Origin: JAGXTF01 sp038317095
GTDB taxonomy: Bacteria > Bacteroidota > Bacteroidia > NS11-12g > UBA955
DNA: 32,530 nt
Assembly: GCA_038317095.1 (NCBI GenBank)
Contig: JBBQBB010000039.1
Span: forward strand, 1 to 32,530
Direction: 5' to 3'
In this document: positions 23,652 to 31,720 of the stretch, in pieces
Layout: each line of letters opens with the position of its first letter
How positions within the stretch are numbered: position 1 is the stretch's first letter
Position numbers and translations under genes: made by a program
Notes under the pieces: model-generated
Databases searched by the model: none
Told to the model about the DNA's origin: nothing
The model's input: the letters and a program-made list of their open reading frames with translations, nothing else

Positions 23652-24873
23652 TTGGAAATTTAACGATACAGGCGAATTGCTGCAACAGTTGTTGGTCTTT
23701 TCAAAAGATTATGATACGGCATGTATTTTATTGTCAAATAATTTTGAGGATATACATGGAAAATACAATTTGGTGGCAGGTTTCGGTGAAAAGATGAAAT
23801 ACAACGATCCCTCTGAAATCGAAAACAACGACCAATTAAAACTGGGTTTTATTTCTTATGATTTAAAAAATAAATTTGAAAATATTGAAAGCAACAATCC
23901 ATCCGGAGTGGGCGTGCCAGATTTTTATTTTTTTGAACCTGAAGTGTCTTTGGAATGCGGCCGAGACGGATCCTTGAATTTAAAAAAATTCAATGTTTCT
24001 CCTCCGGATGTATCAGATTTTAATATACGGTTTACAGCCGATTTAAATTGGAAATGCAAAACAGAGAAATCTATTTATATTGAAAATGTAAATAAGATTC
24101 GTTCTCAAATCGAAAACGGCGATTTTTATGAAATGAATTACTGTATAGAATGGGAAGCGGAAAATACAGTAGGATTTAACCCATATGAGGCATTTTTTAA
24201 ATTAAATACTGTTTCACCCGCGCCATTTGCCGCCTTTTTTAAGTACAATCAAAAATATTTTATTTGCAGCAGTCCAGAAAGATTTATTCAAAAAAAGCAG
24301 CATAAAATAATCTCGCAACCTATTAAAGGCACCAGAAAAAGAGACAAAGATTTACAAGTGGATTTGCGAATCATCCATGAGTTGGAATGCGCTGAAAAGG
24401 ACCGTTCCGAAAACATTATGATTGCCGATTTGGTGAGAAACGATTTATCCAAAATTTGCAAAAACGGCAGTGTTAAGGTAGATGAATTGTGCAAAATTTA
24501 TTCTTTTAGTCATGTGCATCAAATGATATCGCTGGTTAGTGGCGAAATTGAAGGTGACCCAAAATTTTTGGAAATATTAAGAGCCACTTTTCCCATGGGA
24601 AGCATGACAGGAGCACCCAAAATTATGGTTATGCAAGAAATAGAACGCTATGAAAATTTTAGGCGAGGTTTATATTCTGGCTCTATCGGTTGGTTTTGTA
24701 ATGGAGATTTTGATTTAAATGTTGTCATTCGCAGTTTGCAATTTAATGCCAAAGACCATACACTAATTTACAATGTTGGAGGTGCCATCGTTTATGATAG
24801 CGATGCTGAAAGCGAATATGATGAATGTGAAACCAAAGCGGCCGGCATTATCGCTGCCATGAATGCGAATTAA
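23644..24873 (+). CDS. pabB: Aminodeoxychorismate synthase component I
   Basis: A 409-residue chorismate-utilising enzyme, most likely PabB, which with PabA makes aminodeoxychorismate for folate. The conserved C-terminal domain shows QIENGDFYEMNYCIEWE, YFICSSPERFI, QPIKGTRKR (the PIKGT lysine is characteristic of PabB rather than TrpE), ADLVRNDLSKIC, FPMGSMTGAPKIMVMQEIE and VGGAIVYDSDAESEYDEC. The N-terminal part is shorter than in anthranilate synthases. Starts GTG 23644 or TTG 23641 both overlap the end of uvrC, so translation is likely coupled in a murI-uvrC-pabB run. No pabA or pabC is near. Anthranilate or isochorismate synthase is a less likely alternative. Confidence 0.88.
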   Translation: MNNWKFNDTGELLQQLLVFSKDYDTACILLSNNFEDIHGKYNLVAGFGEKMKYNDPSEIENNDQLKLGFISYDLKNKFENIESNNPSGVGVPDFYFFEPEVSLECGRDGSLNLKKFNVSPPDVSDFNIRFTADLNWKCKTEKSIYIENVNKIRSQIENGDFYEMNYCIEWEAENTVGFNPYEAFFKLNTVSPAPFAAFFKYNQKYFICSSPERFIQKKQHKIISQPIKGTRKRDKDLQVDLRIIHELECAEKDRSENIMIADLVRNDLSKICKNGSVKVDELCKIYSFSHVHQMISLVSGEIEGDPKFLEILRATFPMGSMTGAPKIMVMQEIERYENFRRGLYSGSIGWFCNGDFDLNVVIRSLQFNAKDHTLIYNVGGAIVYDSDAESEYDECETKAAGIIAAMNAN

Positions 24874-24905
24874 ATTCGCTATAGTGGTATTTTGAAGTTT
24901 TAAAA

Positions 24906-25595
24906 TTAAAGAATTTCAAACTTATAACCTACCCCTTTTACGGTGTAAATAAATTTTTCGTTTAACTTTTCTCGAATTTTTCTTACGTGTACATCGATGG
25001 TTCTGTCTACAACCAAAACTTCATTTCCCCACACATTTTCCAAAATCTCATCCCTACTGAATACTCTGCCCGGACGGCTTGCCAAAAAAGACAACAATTC
25101 GAATTCTTTGCGAGGAAACTGAAGCGATTTGCCTTCAAATACAACTACGAATCTTTCTCTGTCAATCACCAAATTTCCAAAATCCATTTTTTCAGGACTT
25201 GTATTTTCAATGATATTTTTTCTTCTTAAGATGGCTTTTAATCTGCTGAGCAATACCCTAGGTCTTATGGGTTTTGAAATATAATCATCGGCACCGGCTT
25301 CAAATCCTGCTAGTTCGGCAAACTCTTCGCTTCTTGCAGTTAAAAACACAATTGAAATTCCACTTGTTTCTGGATCGTCTTTCAGTTGTTTGCATGCACC
25401 TATTCCATCTAAAATTGGCATCATTACATCCATTAAGATCAAGTCAGGTTTTACTTTTTTTGCTTGTTCTATGGCTTGGAAACCGTTCATGGCAATGTGA
25501 ACCTCGAACCCCTCTTTATTTAAAGTGTGCCTGATTAATTCCAGAATGTCCTGTTCATCATCCACAACCAAAATTCGCGGTGTTTGCCTTATCAT
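24906..25595 (-). CDS. OmpR/PhoB-family response regulator
   Basis: A 229-residue two-component transcription regulator. The receiver domain spans about 7-122: acidic pocket VDDE at 11-14, phosphoacceptor Asp56 in LILMDVMMP, Thr86 and Lys108 (ISKPI). The winged-helix DNA-binding domain spans about 133-229, with RKEFELLSFLASRPGRVFSR, VVDRTIDVHVRKIREKL and the end YTVKGVGYKFEIL. It is most like PhoB/RprY regulators. No histidine kinase is adjacent, so it is an orphan in this window. Convergent with pabB, 32 bp apart. Confidence 0.93.
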   Translation of the reverse strand: MIRQTPRILVVDDEQDILELIRHTLNKEGFEVHIAMNGFQAIEQAKKVKPDLILMDVMMPILDGIGACKQLKDDPETSGISIVFLTARSEEFAELAGFEAGADDYISKPIRPRVLLSRLKAILRRKNIIENTSPEKMDFGNLVIDRERFVVVFEGKSLQFPRKEFELLSFLASRPGRVFSRDEILENVWGNEVLVVDRTIDVHVRKIREKLNEKFIYTVKGVGYKFEIL

Positions 25596-25625
25596 TAGGT
25601 TACAAATTAACTACGGCACCATTAC

Positions 25626-25665
25626 CAATGCTTTAATGCAATATTAACATATTGTTACAGCATTG
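25626..25665. repeat. Two-tier hairpin between tlpA-like gene and regulator
   Basis: Outer arms CAATGCT (25626-25632) and AGCATTG (25659-25665), inner arms CAATAT (25639-25644) and ATATTG (25649-25654). It lies in the 96-bp gap upstream of the response regulator and after the end of the thioredoxin gene, so it could end the latter's transcript or be an operator of the former. It is AT-rich and has no strong T-run. Confidence 0.4.
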
Positions 25666-25691
25666 TGCATACTTGCAACAAGGATTTTTTT

Positions 25692-26897
25692 TTATGGGTT
25701 CGCCAATACTTCCCGAAGTTTTGCTTCCAGTAGCTCGCCTCTAAGCCCTTTTGCCAAAATATGTCCTTGTTTGTCAAGCAAAACCGTATTCGGTATGCCA
25801 CTAATTTGGTACATCCGATTCACTTTTCCTTCCCAGCCTTTCAACTCACTAACATGTTTCCAAGCTAAGCTATCTGTGGCAATGGCGTTTTTCCACCGAT
25901 TTTTATCATCATCCAAGGATACGCCTAAAATCTCAAATCCTTTGTCTTTCCACTTTTTGTACATTTTGGTATTGAACGGATTTTCCTTGCGGCAGGGTCC
26001 GCACCACGATGCCCAAAAGTCAATCAAAACGTATTTACCACGTAGAGATTTTAAAGTCAATATTTCTCCATTGGGTTGGGCCATTTCAAAATCAGGAGCT
26101 ATAGCACCAATTGCTAGTTTACTTTCTTGGTCGAACCGCTTTTGCATATCCACAGAATACTTTGAGGTTGGGCTAACCGCCAAACATTGTTTCAAAGCAT
26201 GCTCTAACAAAGGCAAACCCGGGTTTTCCATCACCGCAAAGCGAATGATAAAATACGGGAGGTAACTTTTCTTTTTGTCCAGGGCAAATTTTAAAATATC
26301 CGCATTTCTTTTGTCCACCAATGCATGGTACTCGGCTTGTATTTTGGCGCTTTGGGCTTGCGCTTCTGGTGTATTTGGCATTCTGTTAATTTGGTTTTCC
26401 AAATTGGTAAATTGCACGCTGAAATTGTTGTTCAGAGAGATTAAATCTTTCAAATCCATAGTACCTTCAATGCCTTTGCCTTGAATGCTATAAGATGCAT
26501 CATCTGGGTTTATTTCCAAAACAGCATTGGTTTTATTGTCTAAAAATAAATAAATGTTGCTTTTTTCATTCCATTGTATCATGCAGAAAACGGGTTCCTT
26601 GATATTGCCTTTAAATTCAAGATTCCCAGATGCATCCGTTCTGGCGCTGTCCATAAAATACAATTCATCCCGCATTTCCCATAGAATTACCAAATTGTTG
26701 GGTCGGTTTTTAAGGTTGGTTTTTAACAAATAACCAGTTTCTGCTTTTTCAAGTACAGATTTCTTTGGGGTTAATAAGTTGCCAATCCAGTTTTCAAAAT
26801 CAGAACGCAGATTGCCTGCTTTCGCCTGGGTGCAACTGTTCATTCCTAGCAATATAAATGCGCCACAGATTACTATTAGTAGACTTTTAAATTTCAT
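25692..26897 (-). CDS. TlpA-type thioredoxin lipoprotein
   Basis: A 401-residue lipoprotein: signal MKFKSLLIVICGAFILLG with lipobox MNSC, so it is anchored in the envelope. The N-terminal part (about 50-150) is beta-rich like the DUF4369 domain that goes with TlpA-like proteins in Bacteroidota (GYLLKTNLKNRPNNLVILWE, KGNIKEPVFCMIQW). A helical linker covers about 165-240. The C-terminal AhpC/TSA-TlpA thioredoxin fold (about 265-401) has the redox motif WCGPC at 298-302 and the cis-Pro in SGIPNT near 369. It acts as a periplasmic thiol-disulfide oxidoreductase; the partner is unknown. It has its own promoter and a near-leaderless start. Confidence 0.9.
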   Translation of the reverse strand: MKFKSLLIVICGAFILLGMNSCTQAKAGNLRSDFENWIGNLLTPKKSVLEKAETGYLLKTNLKNRPNNLVILWEMRDELYFMDSARTDASGNLEFKGNIKEPVFCMIQWNEKSNIYLFLDNKTNAVLEINPDDASYSIQGKGIEGTMDLKDLISLNNNFSVQFTNLENQINRMPNTPEAQAQSAKIQAEYHALVDKRNADILKFALDKKKSYLPYFIIRFAVMENPGLPLLEHALKQCLAVSPTSKYSVDMQKRFDQESKLAIGAIAPDFEMAQPNGEILTLKSLRGKYVLIDFWASWCGPCRKENPFNTKMYKKWKDKGFEILGVSLDDDKNRWKNAIATDSLAWKHVSELKGWEGKVNRMYQISGIPNTVLLDKQGHILAKGLRGELLEAKLREVLANP

Positions 26898-26905
26898 CTA
26901 TCCTT

Positions 26906-26934
26906 CAAAATTACAAAAACCTCGCCAAAAGCAA
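26906..26934 (-). promoter_or_regulatory. Promoter of the TlpA-type gene
   Basis: On the minus strand TTG (26934-26932), an 18-bp spacer and TAATTTTG (26913-26906) fit the consensus. The box ends eight bases before the ATG at 26897, so the leader would be only a few nucleotides long. Confidence 0.55.
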
Positions 26935-26977
26935 TGGTCCTTCATTTTATTTATCTTTAGACGCCATTTTGAATTCT

Positions 26978-27652
26978 TTAGTTGTCTGGACGAAGTTCTT
27001 TTTGAAGATCCATGGGTGTGATAGCGTTTTCCAATCTGTATTCTCCAATGCGGGTGCGCACCAAGTCGGTTAAATAGGCTCCACTACCCAAGGCTAAGCC
27101 CAAGTCATTGGCCAAACTACGAATATATGTTCCTTTGCTGCACACTACCCTGAAACGAATATACGGGGCGGTGAAGTCTGTGATTTCAAATTCCTTAATA
27201 GTTACGCTTCGTTTCTCTAGCTTGTGTTCAGATCCCCTGCGAGCAAGTTTGTATGCTCTTTCTCCTCCAACTTTCAAGGCTGAATACAAAGGAGGCGCTT
27301 GCATAATTTCACCAGTAAAGGTAGGCAAAATAGCATCAACCATGGATTTGGTAATATGGTTCGTTTCAAAACGTTCATTTACTTCTGTTTCTAAATCATA
27401 GCTGGGTGTAGTTGAACCCAAAACTATGGTTCCTGTATACTCCTTCTCTGCATCCTGAATCAGGTTGATTTTCTTTGTTTGCTTTTCGGTGCAAATAATA
27501 AGTAGCCCACTCGCAAGCGGGTCTAGCGTGCCTGCATGGCCTGCCTTTTTGGCGCGTTTTACCCATTTTACTTTTTTTACCGCGTCAAAAGATGTCCATG
27601 TCACAGGCTTGTTGATCAACAGTATTTCACCCATCGGGCCTTCCTGGTTCAT
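26978..27652 (-). CDS. truB: tRNA pseudouridine(55) synthase
   Basis: TruB, 224 residues, makes pseudouridine 55 in the T-loop of tRNAs. The catalytic Asp44 is in AGHAGTLDPLASGL; other motifs are KEYTGTIVLGSTTPSYDLE, QAPPLYSALKVGGERAYKLAR and VVCSKGTYIRSLANDLG. It lacks the longer C-terminal PUA-type extension, as is common in this phylum. ATG 27652 overlaps the TGA of the upstream T9SS gene (ATGA), so translation is coupled to it; an internal ATG six codons in (MGEILLINKP) is an alternative start. Confidence 0.95.
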   Translation of the reverse strand: MNQEGPMGEILLINKPVTWTSFDAVKKVKWVKRAKKAGHAGTLDPLASGLLIICTEKQTKKINLIQDAEKEYTGTIVLGSTTPSYDLETEVNERFETNHITKSMVDAILPTFTGEIMQAPPLYSALKVGGERAYKLARRGSEHKLEKRSVTIKEFEITDFTAPYIRFRVVCSKGTYIRSLANDLGLALGSGAYLTDLVRTRIGEYRLENAITPMDLQKELRPDN

Positions 27653-29532
27653 TGTGTTAAAATTTGTTGGCTGTGAATGCTTTTGCCACTAGGACCGATA
27701 ACCTTTAATGTATATACGCCAGGTGCTATGTCTGCCAAATGTTTAACCTGGAGCAAATGCGTACCTTGTTCAAGTTCTTGCAACCGTTGCTGTTTTATTT
27801 TTTGACCTATGGCATTATATAAATCTACCGAATACATGCCTTCTTCTGTTACTTTCAATTCAATGGTGAGGTTATCCTCGATAGGCATGGGAAATAACCT
27901 CACTTCCGCCACCGGATCTTCCCAAACAGAGTCCCTGATTTTAACTCTCGCGATATAGGCATTCATGTTTAATCCTTTGCCAAATGAACCCACCATATAA
28001 AACACATTTTTTTCATTGTATTTCGCTTGTATACCTTCATAATCTCCCCAACGCTGTTCGCCCTTGGGTACATAATTGTAATAAATAAGAGATTCCCCTT
28101 TTTTTAATTTTTTTATGTTCGAATATTCGCCATACCGGTTGTGATAAAGCATGCCAAATCCTGGAAAATCCCATAAACTACTATATACGAATGTAATAAC
28201 ACTGCTCGGATCGCCACTTTCATTGCCCGCAGACGCAATTGCAGGATACCCTAAATCAAGACTGTCGTGTGTAATCATTTTTACTTTTGCAATTGGGTTT
28301 GCATCAATTTTGTAAATGGTGCCATGACTAATATGGGCTTGAAAAGTTTTGAAATTTATACAATTCTGCAGATATTGAATTGTGTTGCCAATCCTAATCC
28401 CAGACAGAATTCGCACGTCATTGGTCCTAAGTCTATAAGCAGTATCTGGTTGTAGCGCACTTGGCGGAAATCCATAGGGGATGTCGGCTTTCAATACCTT
28501 CATTTCTAATTTAGCCAGTCCGCTGTTTTGGGTATTGGTTACCCTAACTAAAAATAAAGAATCATTCTTTTTATCGATGGGTTTGGCTGAAATAAAAAAA
28601 TTATCTGTTCCATCTGGCAGCCATCCGTTTTGTATCGCACAAATACTTCGCAAAGGTTTGTTGTTGTATTTAATATTGGTATAAACCGTTTTGTGCAAAC
28701 TATCGCCTTTGTAGCCATCCGCTTTGTTCAATTGCCATATAACTGCCTCCGTAAATCCTTCTTCCCAAGTGGCGTTGTTGCCAATGAGGTTTACGGTAAA
28801 AAAAACATCATGTCGGTTGTGCGATACTATTGGATAATCACTCCAAATGCTGTCTTTTGTGGGTTTTCCCGGCACCATATACACATACCATGGGTCTAAT
28901 GGATTTGAGGTTGAACTGAACCCAACAATAATTTTACTGGTAGCGTCTGTGCTGCCTTCCATATATAAGATTACGTATCTATTTGCAATGGGGTCGTAAA
29001 TTACCCTTGGGTCGAAAACCCTATTTAATCCAGGTATTGGGTCCTTTTTGATGTTTGGTGTTTTGGTGAAATTTGTAAGCGTCCAAGTTTTTAACATTTT
29101 CCCCGTATCGTTATAGACCCTTATTACAGTGTTTAATACATTGATAATTTTTCCATCATTTCCCACGGCTAAATGATTGTCGTTGGGAGTTCCAGATCCT
29201 ATAGAACCGTCAATCCCTTTGGTGAAATCAGCTCCAAGAGCAGACTGAGGTGTGGGTGAAATGTAATTGCCGCGTGTATTGACTTGACGCATGTGTTTGC
29301 TGCGCGCGGCATCCACTTCTTTGCGAACTTTTTCACTCATTGCGCCAGGCATTGGCATTTCCTGTTCTAGCAACTGCACCCAAGTTGTGTCTGCCGCCAT
29401 TGGATTAAATACACAGTATAGTGGAGCTACCAAATTCGTTTTTTGGGGCAGACTAAACCCAACCTGCTGCGAATGTGCAGAAGCAAAAATGCAAGTTGCA
29501 AAGAACACACACGCTATTTTCTTAAATCCCAT
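27649..29532 (-). CDS. T9SS-secreted protein, unknown
   Basis: A 627-residue exported protein. Signal peptide MGFKKIACVFFATCIFASAHS, cleaved before QQVGF. The middle contains DFTKGIDGSIGSGTPNDNHLAVGNDG-type sequence and then DPRVIYDPIANRYVILYME and SDYPIVSHNRHDVFFTVNL, a pattern of propeller-like repeats found in large extracellular Bacteroidota proteins. The last 80 or so residues are a T9SS type A sorting domain (VRLFPMPIEDNLTIEL, VDLYNAIGQKIKQQ, PGVYTLKVIG). I start at ATG 29532 rather than 29553 because a -7-like TTACTTTG sits between them (29541-29548). The stop overlaps truB by four bases. Enzymatic activity is not evident; adhesion or substrate binding is possible. Confidence 0.85.
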   Translation of the reverse strand: MGFKKIACVFFATCIFASAHSQQVGFSLPQKTNLVAPLYCVFNPMAADTTWVQLLEQEMPMPGAMSEKVRKEVDAARSKHMRQVNTRGNYISPTPQSALGADFTKGIDGSIGSGTPNDNHLAVGNDGKIINVLNTVIRVYNDTGKMLKTWTLTNFTKTPNIKKDPIPGLNRVFDPRVIYDPIANRYVILYMEGSTDATSKIIVGFSSTSNPLDPWYVYMVPGKPTKDSIWSDYPIVSHNRHDVFFTVNLIGNNATWEEGFTEAVIWQLNKADGYKGDSLHKTVYTNIKYNNKPLRSICAIQNGWLPDGTDNFFISAKPIDKKNDSLFLVRVTNTQNSGLAKLEMKVLKADIPYGFPPSALQPDTAYRLRTNDVRILSGIRIGNTIQYLQNCINFKTFQAHISHGTIYKIDANPIAKVKMITHDSLDLGYPAIASAGNESGDPSSVITFVYSSLWDFPGFGMLYHNRYGEYSNIKKLKKGESLIYYNYVPKGEQRWGDYEGIQAKYNEKNVFYMVGSFGKGLNMNAYIARVKIRDSVWEDPVAEVRLFPMPIEDNLTIELKVTEEGMYSVDLYNAIGQKIKQQRLQELEQGTHLLQVKHLADIAPGVYTLKVIGPSGKSIHSQQILTQ

Positions 29533-29644
29533 TTCTATTGCAAAGTAACTCAAAAACGGGGTATTTTAAAATTGTCTTTTTTTAAGTTCTATTAAACTTT
29601 TATGCTTTTGCTTACTCTTAAAGACAATTAAAACAACAAATAAT

Positions 29645-30043
29645 ATGAAAAAATTGACAAAAAGCGCAGCAGTCCTATTTTTAGGCGTATTCATTTTGTT
29701 TTCCTCCTTCATGCCACAGGGCAATAAATGGGATTTACTTGGAACTCGCGGGGTAAAATGGAATATGGATCACGACGAGATTTTGGTAACGGCCTCAGAA
29801 GGTAAATTTGATGCACTAAAAGTGAAGATTTTACATGGTAATTTAAACATGCAAAAAATGGTTGTACATTTTAAAAATGGCGGCAAACAAGAAATAGAAT
29901 TGCGCAACAACTTTAAAGCCGGTTCTGAGAGCCGAGTGATAAACTTAACAGGCGATGACCGGATTATACGGAAAGTAGATTTTTGGTATGAAACCAAAAA
30001 CCACAGTAAAAAATCCATTGTGCAACTTTGGGGAAAGCACTAA
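29645..30043 (+). CDS. Small exported protein, DUF2541-like
   Basis: A 132-residue protein with signal peptide MKKLTKSAAVLFLGVFILF, cut near SFMPQG. The mature part opens WDLLGTRGVKWNMDHDEILV and has short beta-strands (LKVKILHGNLNMQKMVVHF, RKVDFWYETKNHS), a pattern like small DUF2541-type proteins that begin with a LGxR motif and a DxDxI segment. Function is not known. It stands alone on the plus strand, convergent with murB five bases away, and divergent from the T9SS gene across a 112-bp gap that has no clear terminator. Confidence 0.65.
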   Translation: MKKLTKSAAVLFLGVFILFSSFMPQGNKWDLLGTRGVKWNMDHDEILVTASEGKFDALKVKILHGNLNMQKMVVHFKNGGKQEIELRNNFKAGSESRVINLTGDDRIIRKVDFWYETKNHSKKSIVQLWGKH

Positions 30044-30048
30044 AACGT

Positions 30049-31062
30049 TTAGCAAACATTCACTTCCATATCCAATTCAACACCAAAATTTTGGAAAACG
30101 TCTGATTGGATGGTTTTTGCCAAAGAAAAAATTTCTGATCCAAGTGCATTGCCATAATTTACCAAAACCAACGCCTGGCTTTCGTGAACACCAGAATCGC
30201 CTTTTCTATAGCCTTTCCAACCGCTTTTTTCGATAAGCCATGCCGCTGGGATTTTTACATGGCCTTCTTTTGAAGGAAAGGAACGCAAATCGGAATTGTT
30301 TTTAAGAATATTATTCAAAAGGGCAATCGGAATTACTGGGTTTTTGAAAAAACTACCGCAATTCCCAATTACCAATGGATCTGGCAATTTTGATTGTCGA
30401 ATTTGGATGACCGCATCGGATACATCCGCTATTGTGGGTGCTTTTATTCCCCAAGAATCTAAAGTGTTTTGAATATCACCATAACTAATATTGGGAGCAG
30501 ATTTTTTTGTCAATTTTAAAGTGACATTTAAAATAAAATATCTGCCTTTAACTTCATTTTTAAAAATGCTATCCCTGTATCCAAACCCGCACTGATGGTG
30601 CGTAAATACTTCTACCTTTCCAGTATTTAAATTAAAGGCTTCTAACGATTCAAATACCTGCTCTAATTCTACCCCGTAGGCCCCAATGTTTTGGATAGGA
30701 GAGGCTCCAACTGTGCCAGGAATTAAACTTAGATTTTCAATGCCACCCCAGCCATTTTCTACCGCCCATAATACAGCTTGATGCCAATTTTCGCCGCCCC
30801 CAATTTTTAACCAAACAAAATCGTTATTTTCTTTGATCAAGGATCGCATTTTAATTTCATTCTTCAAAATTAAACCCGGGTAGTTCTGGGTAAATAAAAT
30901 ATTGCTTCCACCCCCTAAAATTAAAGTGTTGCTTTGCGGAATTAAAGTTGTTTTCCATATGGATTTCAAATCTTCTGCACTGCGAACAGCGGTAAAAAGT
31001 TGACTTTGAATGTCAAATCCAAAAGTATTATAGGGTTTAAGAGATATTGATTTTTCTATCAT
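30049..31062 (-). CDS. murB: UDP-N-acetylenolpyruvoylglucosamine reductase
   Basis: MurB, 337 residues, the FAD/NADPH enzyme completing UDP-MurNAc for peptidoglycan. FAD-binding region with NTLILGGGSNILF and LSLIPGTVGASPIQNIGAYG; GYRDSIFK carries the active-site Tyr/Arg region; the catalytic Ser is in GNCGSFFKNPV; and the Glu near the end is in HESQALVLVNYG. It looks like a type I enzyme. ATG 31062 gives MIEKSISLKPYNTFGFD, the expected start. It lies seven bases after the PEBP gene, in the radA-PEBP-murB minus-strand run. Confidence 0.96.
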   Translation of the reverse strand: MIEKSISLKPYNTFGFDIQSQLFTAVRSAEDLKSIWKTTLIPQSNTLILGGGSNILFTQNYPGLILKNEIKMRSLIKENNDFVWLKIGGGENWHQAVLWAVENGWGGIENLSLIPGTVGASPIQNIGAYGVELEQVFESLEAFNLNTGKVEVFTHHQCGFGYRDSIFKNEVKGRYFILNVTLKLTKKSAPNISYGDIQNTLDSWGIKAPTIADVSDAVIQIRQSKLPDPLVIGNCGSFFKNPVIPIALLNNILKNNSDLRSFPSKEGHVKIPAAWLIEKSGWKGYRKGDSGVHESQALVLVNYGNALGSEIFSLAKTIQSDVFQNFGVELDMEVNVC

Positions 31063-31069
31063 GAAATGC

Positions 31070-31642
31070 TTATTGTTTAAATACCCCTGTATAAATAGTG
31101 CTATCTATTATTGCTCCTTGCATTGCAGTTCTTAATTCTTTTGCTGTGGCACCCTGGCCCAAAGGAAGCGTTTTGTTGAGTGCAAACAACCTGAATTTGT
31201 AACGGTGTAATTGCCCAGAAGGCGGGCATGGCCCTTCGTATACAGTGTCTCCAGAACTTGTTTTTCCTAGGAGAACTCCAAATGGCAATGGGCTTTTGTT
31301 GTTTGCACCCGGCCCTATTTTTTTAGTATTTGTTGGAATATTATATACCAGCCAATGCGTCCATATATAGCCAACTACTGAAATGGCATCAGGGTCATCC
31401 ATAATTATAGCCATACTTTGTGTGTTCTCCGGAATGTTATGAAAATCCAAATTGGGAAATTTTTGTTTTATCCCAGCCTTGCAACTAAAAGAATCTGGTA
31501 TGGTTCCATTATCAAAGAACGAATTGCTGGTTATTTTAAATTCCCCAGGAGAGGGTGGTGGAGCTCCTTTGCAGCCGAACAATAAACAAATGGCCAATAT
31601 CGCTTTTGACATGAATATTCCTGTTTTCAATTTGTTTTTCAT
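31070..31642 (-). CDS. YbhB/YbcL-family (PEBP) lipoprotein
   Basis: A 190-residue member of the PEBP/RKIP-like family. The motifs are IMDDPDAISVVGYIWTHWLV, YNIP, GYEGPCPPSG-like YEGPCPPSGQLHRYKFRLFAL and the C-terminal ALxxKTLPLG stretch, which form the ligand pocket with the conserved Asp-Pro and His. Residues 1 to about 24 form a lipoprotein signal ending LLFGC, so the protein is anchored in the envelope, unlike the cytosolic E. coli YbhB. I start at ATG 31642; ATG 31666 and 31612 are also in frame. The ligand is unknown. It sits between radA and murB on the same strand. Confidence 0.85.
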   Translation of the reverse strand: MKNKLKTGIFMSKAILAICLLFGCKGAPPPSPGEFKITSNSFFDNGTIPDSFSCKAGIKQKFPNLDFHNIPENTQSMAIIMDDPDAISVVGYIWTHWLVYNIPTNTKKIGPGANNKSPLPFGVLLGKTSSGDTVYEGPCPPSGQLHRYKFRLFALNKTLPLGQGATAKELRTAMQGAIIDSTIYTGVFKQ

Positions 31643-31679
31643 TTTCAATGTATAATTGTTAATCATTTATTATTCACTC

Positions 31680-31700
31680 CGCCTCGCCTCGGCGAGGGCG
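31680..31700 (-). terminator. Small GC-rich hairpin after radA
   Basis: CCTCGCC (31682-31688) and GGCGAGG (31691-31697) are a 7-bp inverted repeat with a two-base centre in a 78-bp gap between radA and the PEBP gene. On the minus strand it is followed by GGAGTGAATAATAAATG, not a clean T-run, so termination would be partial. It might instead be a dispersed repeat. Confidence 0.35.
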
Positions 31701-31720
31701 AATTACAATTCACCATTTGT

